NCBI GenBank assembly: GCA_002221725.1
Contig: NJFT01000114.1
Location: forward strand, 1-64,000
Reading direction: 5' to 3'
Length of the DNA: 64,000 bases
DNA from: Scedosporium boydii
Lineage: Eukaryota; Ascomycota; Sordariomycetes; Microascales; Microascaceae
Below the pieces are notes generated by a model. It had not been told where the DNA came from and did not search any database. It worked only from the letters and a program-made list of their open reading frames with translations. Both the position numbers and the translations under genes were made by a program. Positions 32,349 to 41,425 of the stretch are shown here, one piece after another; within the stretch, counting starts at the first letter, position 1, and each line of letters opens with the position of its first letter.

Positions 32349-33883
32349 GATGGAAGACTGGCGGGTATTATTACAGACAGGACACAAGGAATACAAATGT
32401 TATTGATCAATATATATATATAAAAAGAGGAACGGTGGGCGGTCAAGGTCAACGTAATAATGTGACAGGCCGTCTTGCTTTCGACAAAAATATCAAACAA
32501 TTAACGTCACTGTAAAGCCCACCCCGGGGAGCGGATACTATTCTTCACCGCCCCGAGGTCAAAGAAGACAAGTTTTCAAGTTTAAGGAGATCAATGTTTT
32601 TTTACACAAGTTTTTCAGTCTCGTTTAGGGAGACATGTTTACAGTCTTTCAAGGGCACTTAGTCCCTCTTTAATTATATCTCTTTTTGGTCCGGCTCACT
32701 GATCATTGTGAATGGTGAAGTCGGACAGTTCTTCTACTGTTTTGAGTGGCATGGAGTCCCCTATTTGACACCTCCACGATCCTCAAACCTCTCTCTATTC
32801 AGAGGTTTCCTCCTCATTCTTTGTGGGCTGTATTTCCCACTGATCATCTTCGGGGCCGTATTTCCCCATCCTTTCTTCCTTTGTTTCTTGGGGCCATATT
32901 TCCCCTTTCACTCTGCGGGCCGTATTTCCCGCCGACGACTTTATTCCCTTCTTGTGGGCAGTATTTCCCACTGATCAGTTACAATCCGACGTTCCAGGAA
33001 TTCCTGTGAGGGCTTTGCAGCAGTCCTTGCAAAGATTTCTTCTCCTTTACGACCATTAGACCACCCTTTTTCTTATTTCTTTTCTTTTCTTTCCTTTCCT
33101 TCCGGGGTAGGCTGCACTGCTCCGCCACAATATCTCTACCTAATATCCCGCCTACTTTTCATATCAATGTTGAGAACCCTTAGGTAGAAACTGAGAAGAT
33201 AATCTATACGTGTCTATAGATGAAGCTTCAATGACTGAAAAGGCTAGTTCATACTCTTGTCCTATTAAGTGCAGCCTGGCCTGGTCTGGTCGTGCTGGCT
33301 CTTATGGTTGGGTCGCTGACGAGGGGCGCTGACGTCAATGTTCCGGGCGACAATCGGTACCTGCAGGGTACCTAGCCCAAAGTTTCAATGTTGCTGATTG
33401 AACTGGAGACTCGAGGCTCCAGCTCTCAACTTGAAGCCCGAAGTGACATTGATGACGCGTGATGCCCTGTGCTGCACTAATGACTGCCACTAGCAGGGCC
33501 CTAAAACGCCTCAGCACCGCAATTCCAGCGGACGACTCTACTGTCATTGGCGTATGCCGTGAGGCCCACTAGTGGTGGGGTAAACCTTCGAGCTTTTGAG
33601 GTACCCTTGTTGTACACTGCCTCGTTCTTCTCTCGGTCAGGCCTCTGTTTGTCCTCGTGCTCAGCCCGGTGCTCCTTCCCCGGTTCCAGCGGTTCCGTTA
33701 TGCTTCCTGAGTCTCTCCTTCTATCTTAAACCCTTCCTTTTCTTCCCTTCTGCTCTTCTTTCCCAAAACCCCGAAAGCTATTTTTCTGCACTTCGGCCTT
33801 TTTTCTTTTCTTTTTTTTCCCGTTATAGACAACTTGCTGTTCCACAAGTTTTAGCCGCCTGCAACAGGCGCAACGCCGCAAAC
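32349..33883. other. Intergenic region with hairpin array and pyrimidine tract
   Basis: Holds the five-hairpin array listed separately (32823-32971) and a long pyrimidine tract near 33070-33105. Upstream sequence of the TB2/DP1/HVA22 gene follows. No protein gene is supported. Confidence 0.55.
32823..32971 (+). repeat. Array of five short hairpins with covarying stems
   Basis: Five elements at 32823-32840, 32852-32867, 32889-32904, 32914-32931 and 32954-32971. Each has a G-rich arm, an 8-nt loop of form C(C/T/A)(G/A)TATTT, and the complementary C-rich arm: GTGGG/CCCAC, GGGG/CCCC, GGGG/CCCC, GCGGG/CCCGC and GTGGG/CCCAC. The fourth stem position changes T-A, G-C, G-C, C-G, T-A, always keeping the pair. 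The first and fifth also share CTGATCA after the stem. No coding frame explains this. It could be a structured RNA leader, a cluster of protein-binding palindromes or a decayed repeat family. Confidence 0.65.
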
Positions 33884-35301
33884 ATGTTTGACATCTTTGC
33901 GAAGCTTCTCTCGTGAGTAACCCCCTCCACTCAGCCCCGCAGCTCTTAAGCCGCCGATGCCGCGGCCTTCCGCCTCTAGTCGCATGGGGAAACCCCACAG
34001 GAGGAGCAACAACCGAGGACGACGAAACCTCGAGGAGCTCCAGAGGATGAGAATGCAGTTATTTCAAGAAGGACTTGCTAACTAGCTGCGCGCAACACAG
34101 CTCCATAGCGTCGTTCCTCTTCCCCCTGTTCGCATCATACAAAGCCCTGAAGACGTCCGACCCGGCTGAGCTGACGCCATGGCTCATGTACTGGGTGGTT
34201 CTCGCGTGCGCTCTCCTTGTGGAGTCCTGGGCTGACTGGTTCCTTGTCTGGTGAGTATCCCCGTCCACCCATGCAATTTATAGCCGCGACCGCGCAAAAA
34301 GCAACGATGACAACTGCAGCTGTAGAGACGGCCGAGACGATCGCTAACCTCTTTCCCACAATAGGGTCCCCTTCTACGCATACATCCGCCTCATCTTCCT
34401 CCTGTACCTCGTCCTTCCCCAGACCCAAGGCGCCCGCATCATTTACCAAACCCACATCCACCCCTACCTCGAGGAAAACGAGTCCAAAATCGAAGACTTC
34501 ATCGCCAGTGCCCACGAGCGCCTCAAGAACGCCGGCCTCTCCTACCTCAAGCAAGCCATCGCCCTGCTCAAGACTAAGGTTCTTGGGCTCCCCGAAGAAG
34601 AGCCTGCTCCCGCGCCCGCGCCCACCCAGACCAACAACGCCCAGAGCTATACACAAAGCCTCCTCTCACGGTTCAGCCTCCCCGCGGCGCGATGGGCTGG
34701 CGCAGGTATCAAGCCGCCTGGCGTTGACGCGGCAGGTATCCCGAACCTGGATTTTTACAGTTTCGTCACCACGACTCTATCAGGTGCCATGAACGCCCGC
34801 TTCCCCGGCAGTGGTAACGATGCCGATATCGATGCCGCTGCTAGTGGGACGGGCTCGCGCATAGTCATTCCCGACAATTTGCGTGGCATAGACAGGGTGA
34901 AGTTCCTTGCGGCGGAGCGCGAGAAGATAAACGACGCACTTAAAGCCCTTGATCGCGAATCGAAGACCCTCGATAGAGAAGACACTATCCGCCCAAGCGA
35001 CGCTGCCCGCGCCGAACTGCGATCCCCCCGCTCTGACGTCTTCCCGCCGGACGAGAGGCCACCCAGCGGACTCAGTTCATGGAGCGGCCTGAGCAAGAGC
35101 CGAAGCGAAGTCGACTTCGAGAAAATTGATGTCGACAGTGCTACTGAGGAGGAGGCGAACCTGAGACAACGACCGAGCGCGTCGGGTGGTTCGTGGATAC
35201 CGTGGGGCTGGGGCTCGGGTGCTACGCCGCCGGTGCAGGAAAAGGAGAAGGAGCAGGAGAGTACGGCGCATAGCACCGGCGTGCAGAAGAGCCCGCAGTA
35301 G
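33884..35301 (+). CDS. TB2/DP1/HVA22 (REEP-like) membrane protein
   Basis: Member of the reticulon-like TB2/DP1/HVA22 family that shapes tubular ER. Three exons (33884-33912, 34101-34250, 34365-35301) join in phase to 371 residues. The family core spans residues ~10-115: ASYKALKTSDPAELTPWLMY, then WVVLACALLVESWADWFLVW, VPFYAYIRLIFLLYLVLPQT and GARIIYQTHIHPYLEE. A long C-terminal extension follows, with a charged helix (FLAAEREKINDALKALDRES) and a Ser/Pro/Glu-rich tail. At about 370 residues it is much longer than yeast Yop1 (about 180), so it is a longer paralogue type rather than a clear YOP1. The tiny first exon codes only about ten residues. Confidence 0.9.
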
Positions 35302-35885
35302 ACTGGCGGGTGCCCTCCTCTGCTTCCGCTGGGCAAGGTCTATTGGGTTTGGGTTTTAGGTTTGGATGGCGTTTGGTACTTGGTTGCTTTTAATAATCAA
35401 TCCCTCTTGCAAAAAAATGAAGGTCCCCGAAACTTGATAGAGATGTAATCCGCGAGGCTACCGGGATTTCTTTTCCTTTCCTTTCAAAGGGAGGGAAGGT
35501 CGATTTGATGGGCCGAGATGGTTTTGTTGTATTCCTACATAGACGGGCGAGGTTCTATCAACTCAGCATTGCCTTCCTTTTTTTTCCTCTTTCCTCTTTC
35601 CCTTTCCCTGCTCCGTGTCTCCCGGGCCTTAGTCTCCGAGCCTTGATCTCTGCTCCCCTCTGATAATAATACAGGCGGCGCTTGTCGGCAAACAGCGTGA
35701 AAGTGACGAGCTAAGCCAAGATGGTAAAAGTACATAGAAGATTGTTGGTTTGTCGAAGGACAAATGACAAAAGGTGATGGGGGGATGCGTCATTCCTCGA
35801 CGACAACAATCCCCATCCCTCTGATATTTCCCTTTCCCCAGATATCTAAAAGAATCTCTTTTTTTCTGGTTTCCCCCTCTCCGCC
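35302..35885. other. Convergent 3' region
   Basis: Between the ends of the HVA22-family gene and MGM101. Contains T/C-rich runs near 35575-35610; no gene seen. Confidence 0.5.
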
Positions 35886-36932
35886 TTATTTCGCCGCCGG
35901 CGCAGCCGGCTTATAAGACGCCCCACCAGTCTTCCTAAAAGGATACTCAACAGCGTCGCCCTTCTTAATCCAGATCTTAATCTTGCGCTTGGTGGCGACG
36001 TGCTCGACCCAGACCTCCTCGGCGAAGGTGGACTTGTAGGTGCGGATGTAGGCCTTGTCCCAGAGCTCGGAGGCGACGCCGAGGTCCTTGCAGCAGCGCA
36101 TGAGGGCGTTGGATTTGCAGGCTTCGACGGCGCGGGGGATGGTTTCTTTGGAGAAGTAGGTGTTTTCGCCTTGGGCTTGGCTGATGAATCTGCGAACGGA
36201 ATTGGGCAATTAGCTCGAAGTTAAAAGGAGTGTGAGGAGAATAAGAGGCATGGGAAGGGGAGATTCTTACCGTCCTTGGACGACGAGGGCCCATTCGCGC
36301 GTGACAATCTTCTCGCCTACAACCACCGGACCTCTGGGCACCATGCCCCAACCACCTGGTCCAAAAGCATCAAAGAGGATGTTCCTATACTTGATCTCGG
36401 GGAGGTACAAGATGCCGTCGGGCTTAATCTCCACGTCCTTCGTCTTAATAGGCCGGCGAAGGATCTCCGCGACTTCGGGGGAGAAAGGCGCCGAGGCGAT
36501 GCCGTGGAACGAAGTCGACCAATCGACATCCCAGTCGTTTGCGTAGGGGGAGCCCTCGGGCGAGTCGATGTAGGTAGATCCCTCGGGGGTGTTGTTCGTT
36601 AGAGTGGAGGAGCTTGTGCTGGCGGGAGAGGTGGTGGTGGTTTCTTCGGCGGGTTGCGCGGGCGCGGGTTTGCTGGGGATTGTGGTCGCAGTGCGGGCGA
36701 AGCTGACGGCTAGGCGGGCGCTGGGGTGTTGGAACTTGGAGACGCGTGTCGTGCCGTTGCGTAGGCAGGATTTGGGGTAGGCGGCGGGTGTGGGAGTGGA
36801 GAGCGCGGAGGGGAGGAGAGTCGAGGAGAAGGATGTTGTCGAGAGGGGTCGCGAGGGTCGGGCGAGACGGCGGAGGAGAGGGGATGGGGAGCCGGTCGCC
36901 AGGAGGCGGGAGGCGTGGAGGGAGGAGGCCAT
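35886..36932 (-). CDS. MGM101: Mitochondrial DNA maintenance protein Mgm101
   Basis: Rad52-related single-strand annealing protein of mitochondrial nucleoids, needed for mtDNA recombination and repair. Two exons (36932-36271 and 36189-35886) join in phase 2 (VVQGR|FISQAQGE) to 321 residues. The N-terminus is a classic transit peptide rich in Arg, Ser and Leu (SRLLATGSPSPLLRRLARPS), followed by a Thr/Ser/Pro linker. The conserved core begins at DWSTSFHGIA and includes LYLPEIKYRNILFDAFGPGG, WGMVPRGP, FSKETIPRAVEACKSNALMR, CCKDLGVASELWD and the basic end EHVATKRKIKIWIKK. The start ATG 36932 lies in CAAATGGCC; the frame extends upstream but without ATG. Confidence 0.95.
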
Positions 36933-37302
36933 TTGATGCGTGAAAGCTGGATGGTTCGAGGTTGAATGGGGATTCAAGCTTCTGGTGAGGATGTGAATCT
37001 TGAGAAGATGGGAGAGACAATTGGGTTTAACTGGACTGGTGGGAGAGTAGAAAGTAGAGTATTATTAGGGCCCAGGGAGCAGGCCGGGTGGATAGGAGGT
37101 GAGATCTATGATTCTAAGGCCAAGGGGGTGTTGGATCCAAATCGTACACTATCATACAGAGATCAACTTCGACGTCCAACATCACTTTTTTTTTCTTCTC
37201 CCTGACGTGGGAGCTGAAAATGTGGCGGGTAAACCACGGGTAAATAACAAGCTCTCTGGAAGAATTGAGCTTTGTGCTGGAAGCAGCGATCCAGCGCAGC
37301 TC
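36933..37302. other. MGM101 promoter / COA4 3' region
   Basis: About 370 nt between two genes on the minus strand. A T-run (37187-37195) is present; no gene recognised. Confidence 0.5.
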
Positions 37303-37966
37303 TTATTTCTCGACATCCTTCATTGAGGTGCGTTCGTCGTTGTGGTTTTTTTTCCAGCATTGTTGGAATGCAGCCAACTGTAGTTATAGTTAGAAAAGTG
37401 AATTTCGTGTGGGAGTGTAGCAAGTATCTATTGCCTGGGGGATGCAGGATTCGGCGTCACCAACCTCAGCAGCGCAGGCTCTCCAGTCCTTACGCTCAAA
37501 GTAGCAATCCGTCATCTTTGCGTTTTCATCTAGAACCGCAATTTCCCAGTGGGGAATCTCGTTAGTCTTCAGAAGATTCTGTGCATATTGTATATAGTTT
37601 TTTGCGTGGTGGTGGGGAAGGGGAGTCTGTTTCTGTTGTTGGCTCAAGGGCGGACTGAATCCTATCCAAGCCTCCCTAAGACCCCGACAGGAACCGCCAC
37701 TCCCTTCTCCCAAGCTGCGATTTCTGGGTTTCAGTCAATCAAGTTCATACCTGCGCATCCGGTCTTATCAATCCGCTGCTCCCTATAACCCGAAGTCAGC
37801 CTCTGTATGTTCCGCGTCGTCTTTGTATATAGAGGTTATAGACGTGCGGCTCCCAAAATCAGGAAGACTCGGGAAGCCAGGAGACGCACCACTCATCGGG
37901 CTCATCATCATCGTCGGCAGTCTGCACATCGACCTGCGCAACTACCTTTTCCTGCTTTTCGGCCAT
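37303..37966 (-). CDS. COA4: Twin CX9C mitochondrial protein (COA4/Cmc3 type)
   Basis: Mitochondrial intermembrane-space CHCH protein involved in cytochrome c oxidase assembly; import of this class normally uses Mia40. Four small exons (37966-37890, 37782-37751, 37529-37465, 37377-37303) were reconstructed by phase and give 82 residues. The acidic N-terminus ends in DDDDEPDEWEQRIDKTG. The four Cys are perfectly spaced, with nine residues between each neighbour: C-ADENAKMTD-C-YFERKDWRA-C-AAELAAFQQ-C, then WKKNHNDERTSMKDVEK. DWR.C followed by a second CX9C is characteristic of COA4/Cmc3. No single exon exceeds 26 codons, so simple open-frame searches miss the gene. It is transcribed away from BPL1 with 297 nt between the two start codons. 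Confidence 0.9.
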
Positions 37967-38263
37967 CTTTTGATTTATGTGGATATATGTTGGCTTTTTT
38001 TGCCCGCGAAGCGAACCCGAGAAGGTGGTGGTCTGATATTAGAGCGTCGGTGTTGGATTGTTGCAAGTTGCAAGTTGCAAGTTTGGCTCTCAGTGGCCGT
38101 GTTAGCGCATCTCGGAAGTAAAAGGGGAATTGTTCAGTGTCTCACCGATTGATAGATCCGATCTCAAAAATTATCAATCAATTCGCCGCCAAAAGGCTTC
38201 ACTCTAAACTTGCGCAACAAAAATATCTCACTCAGGGCGGACCAAACTCGGGAATCGACGAAG
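37967..38263. promoter_or_regulatory. Shared divergent promoter, COA4 / BPL1
   Basis: 297 nt separate the two ATG codons, so both promoters and 5' leaders must fit here. A TTGCAAG word is repeated three times in a row at about 38064-38082. No individual factor site is claimed. Confidence 0.5.
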
Positions 38264-40650
38264 ATGTCAGCGTCAAGGTTGAATGTCCTGGTATATACAG
38301 GTGAGTCCCTCTTACATCGGTCATTCAAATCACCATCAATTATCGACAATTGATGCACACCCTCATTCCCAATTCCCCATTCCCTCTCACTCAAGCTCAT
38401 TTTAACTAGGACCTGGCACCACCGTCGAATCCGTGAGACACTGCCTCTACACCCTCCGCCGCCTCCTCGCCCCCAACTACGCCGTAACCCCCTTCAGCGA
38501 AAACGCTCTCCTCAAAGAACCTTGGCAACCCACCTGCGCCCTTCTCGTCTTTCCCGGCGGCGCGGACCTCGGCTTCTGCAGCGTTCTCAACGGCGCCGGA
38601 AACCGTCGCATTACCGAGTACGTGCGTCGCGGGGGCCGGTATCTCGGCTTCTGTGCGGGAGGTTACTACGGGAGCGGGAGGTGTGAGTTTGAGGTCGGAG
38701 ACAAGAAGCTGGAGGTCGTGGGGAGGAGGGAACTCGCTTTCTTTCCTGGGACGTGTCGAGGGGGTGCGTTTAAGGGGTTTCAGTATCATAGCGAGGCTGG
38801 CGCGAGAGCTGCGAAGGTTTCTGTTGCGAGGGATGCATTGAGTCTCGAGGGTGAAGTAAATGGCGACATTTCTGTGTACTACAATGGAGGAGGTGTGTTT
38901 GTCGATGCTGAGACGATGAAGGACGAAGGTGTGGAGGTCTTGGCAAGCTACACCGAGGAACTAGACGTGGATGGAGGCAAAGGAAAAGCGGCGGTGGTAT
39001 ACTGCAAAGTTGCAGAAGGAGCCGCCATTCTCACGGGACCCCATCCCGAGTGAGTTTCTTTCTTCTCCACGAGAAACGCGGCGAGCCACCCCCATCCTTT
39101 TCTTGCTAACCCCCTTTCAGATTTGCCCCGGCCAACCTCTCTCCACAGCCCAGCATCCCAGGCTACAACGAGCTGCTCAACGAAATAACCGCCCACGACG
39201 AGCAACGCGCCAAGTTCCTCCGCGCCTGCCTCGCCAAGCTAGGTCTCACCGTTGACGAAACGCTGGCCATGATCCCGTCTCTTTCGAGTCTGCATCTTTC
39301 GGCGCTGAGACCGTCCGAGGTCGACGAGATGCTGCATGACTGGGAAGAAATCATCACGCGCGATGATAAAGGGGAGGAGTTTATCAAGGCTGAGAGCGAT
39401 AGCTTCCATATCGAGAAGAAGGATTCTCGGTGGGACCATGCGCATCACCCAGTCGACTCTGAGAGCGACGGGACAACGAGCGGGATTACGGATTATTCGA
39501 GTATTGTGAAGAAGATTATTCCCCACGAGGAATCGTGGCCGGATGTCAAGGAAACGCCGAGTTTCCACCACAGCCTGTTTTATCAGAGCCTACTGGCTTA
39601 CCGACGCACAGAGCCAGGGGCGGAGGAGTGGGGGAATCAGATTATGTATGGAGAAGTGGTGACGAGCACAAACACATTGCTCGAGAAGTATGTCTTTCCG
39701 CGTTTAGTTCAGTCCATTTCTCTCGAGAAAACCTAAACTGAACACATTACTAAATCCTCCCGTATAGGAACACCACGCTCCTCTCCAAGCTCCCCACTGG
39801 CTTCACCCTCATCGCCACGACCCAAGTAGCCGGTCGCGGACGAGGCTCCAACGTCTGGATTGCTCCCCCGGGCTGCCTCATCATGTCCACCGTCATCAAC
39901 CATCCCGCCCATCTCGCTGCCTCTCGCCCCATCGTCTTCCTCCAATACCTCGCCGCCATCGCCACCGTCGAAGGCGTCCGCAGTTATGGGCCCGGCTACC
40001 AAGACCTCCCTCTGAAAATCAAGTGGCCTAACGACGTTTGTAAGTTTGGATACAATCTCTCCTCCTCTCCACTATTCCTTCCTGAGTCTCTCTGCAGAAA
40101 GCAAGAACAAACAAAGAAAGGGAGGAAAAAATCTTTAACATAAAACAAAATAGATGCCCGAGACCCCCGAAGCCCCGCCTCCTCCCCCAGATACGTCAAA
40201 ATCTGCGGCATCCTCGCCAACTGCTCCTACACCTCCGGCTCCTACCAAATCGTCCTCGGCATTGGCGTAAATACCAACAATGGCCGGCCCACGATCGACC
40301 TAGACTCCCTCCTACCCGCCGACGGCTCGGTGCCCCCCTTCCGCATCGAGAAGCTCATCGCGCGCATCCTGACGGTGCTCGAAGCCCTGTACGCCGAGTT
40401 CAAGAGGGACGGGTTCGGCGAGAGGTTGGAGAAGAGGTACTATAGGCACTGGTTGCATTCCGGCCAGAAGGTGACGCTGGAGGCTGAGGGAGGGGTGAGG
40501 GCGAGGGTGTTGGGGATTACGAGGGATTGGGGCATGTTGAGGGCGGAGGAGTTGGATGGGGAGGGGAGGGCGACGGGGAGGGTTTGGGCTTTGCAGAGTG
40601 ATGAGAATAGCTTTGATTATTGGAAAGGCTTGGTTAAGAGGAAGGTGTAG
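38264..40650 (+). CDS. BPL1: Biotin--protein ligase
   Basis: Attaches biotin via biotinyl-AMP to carboxylases such as acetyl-CoA and pyruvate carboxylase. Five exons (38264-38300, 38410-39049, 39121-39687, 39768-40039, 40154-40650) give 670 residues, typical of eukaryotic BPLs. The N-terminal part is a glutamine-amidotransferase-like domain (LNVLVYTGPGTTVESVRHCL, LLVFPGGADLGFC, GGRYLGFCAGGYYGSG). The catalytic half carries the ATP/biotin loop GRGRGSNVW (about residue 438), then PIVFLQYLAAIATVEGVR and KWPNDV (about residue 502), and VLGIGVNTNN. The C-terminal cap (GQKVTLEAEGGVRARVLGI) is present. All splice phases restore family sequence. Nothing suggests damage. Confidence 0.95.
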
Positions 40651-41168
40651 ATTGGAGAGAGATGGTAGGAGGAGGGCTGGGGTGGTCCTTGGGCTGTTTT
40701 TTGCGACTGCGGAAGTCACAATATCGAGACGCTCAGTGAATGAGATGGTTCCCGCGAGATTCTACATAAGTGCGCCTTGGGGGCAAAGCTGGATTCGCGA
40801 ATCTGAGGAGGAATCCATCATCACAGCCATCTGGGCGTGGCTGTCTGTGAATGTAGTAAAATAATAAATACCTTACTCTACGTAAACGTCCGTCCTCAAC
40901 ACATACTCATAGCTGAGAAGCCTCCGTTTGCTCTGAAAATTGCCCTATTCTCTCTACCATAATGTTCTACCTACGAAGGGATCGACTTCGGATGGTCAAC
41001 GAAACACTCTACACACTCTTGAACTTATTGAAGGCGCTGACGACCCGGACTGCGATGATGGGGCATTCTCATTGGAGTGAGGTCATGAAGCTCTTGCGAT
41101 TAGTCGCATCCATTCAGGCAAAACGCGCGCCATACCCGAGTAGCAAACGAGAAATTCGCCTCGAGGAA
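40651..41168. other. Intergenic between BPL1 and decayed NLR
   Basis: No gene seen. The right part (from about 41023) belongs to the tandem duplication that continues into the ankyrin relic, beyond its last open frame. Confidence 0.5.
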
Positions 41169-41425
41169 TCATCCGACGCGAAGTCTTAGCGCCGTGGCTC
41201 CAATCCATTCAATGTTCGGGTCCGCACCAGGGTCGAGCAGGAACCTAACCATACGGTCCCGCTTGCCTCGTACCGCCAGATGTAATGCTGTCAGTCCTTC
41301 CGGCCCGTTGGTGGTGTTGATATCAAATCCGCTCTGGAGGAGTATCCGTAGGATGGACCGCCGTTTGTGTGAGGCTGCCGCATCGAAGGCAGCCCAGCCA
41401 CTATGGTCTCAAGCGTACATACGTG
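41023..41425 (-). repeat. Tandem duplication, distal copy (ankyrin block)
   Basis: Aligns by eye with 41465-41830: shared words include CTGACGACCC, GATGATGG(G/A)GCATTC, GGGTCCGCACCA, CCAGATGTAATGC, CCGCTCTGGAGGAGTAT and GAGCGTACAT/AAGCGTACAT. It encodes an extra ankyrin-like unit (WAAFDAAASHKRRSILRILL) at the end of the NLR relic. It carries an in-frame TGA (41409-41411) where the other copy has an Arg codon (CGA). Confidence 0.65.

Noticed and set aside
32708..33009. Open frames across the hairpin array
   Set aside because: Two overlapping frames both read Phe/Pro/Leu-rich sequence produced by the repeated TATTTCCC words; no start context or domain.
26826..41411. RIP as the cause of the in-frame TGA codons
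   Set aside because: The changes are C-to-T type transitions, but the contexts (CpC for Trp codons, CpG for the Arg codon) are not the CpA preferred by RIP; general decay or deamination explains them as well.
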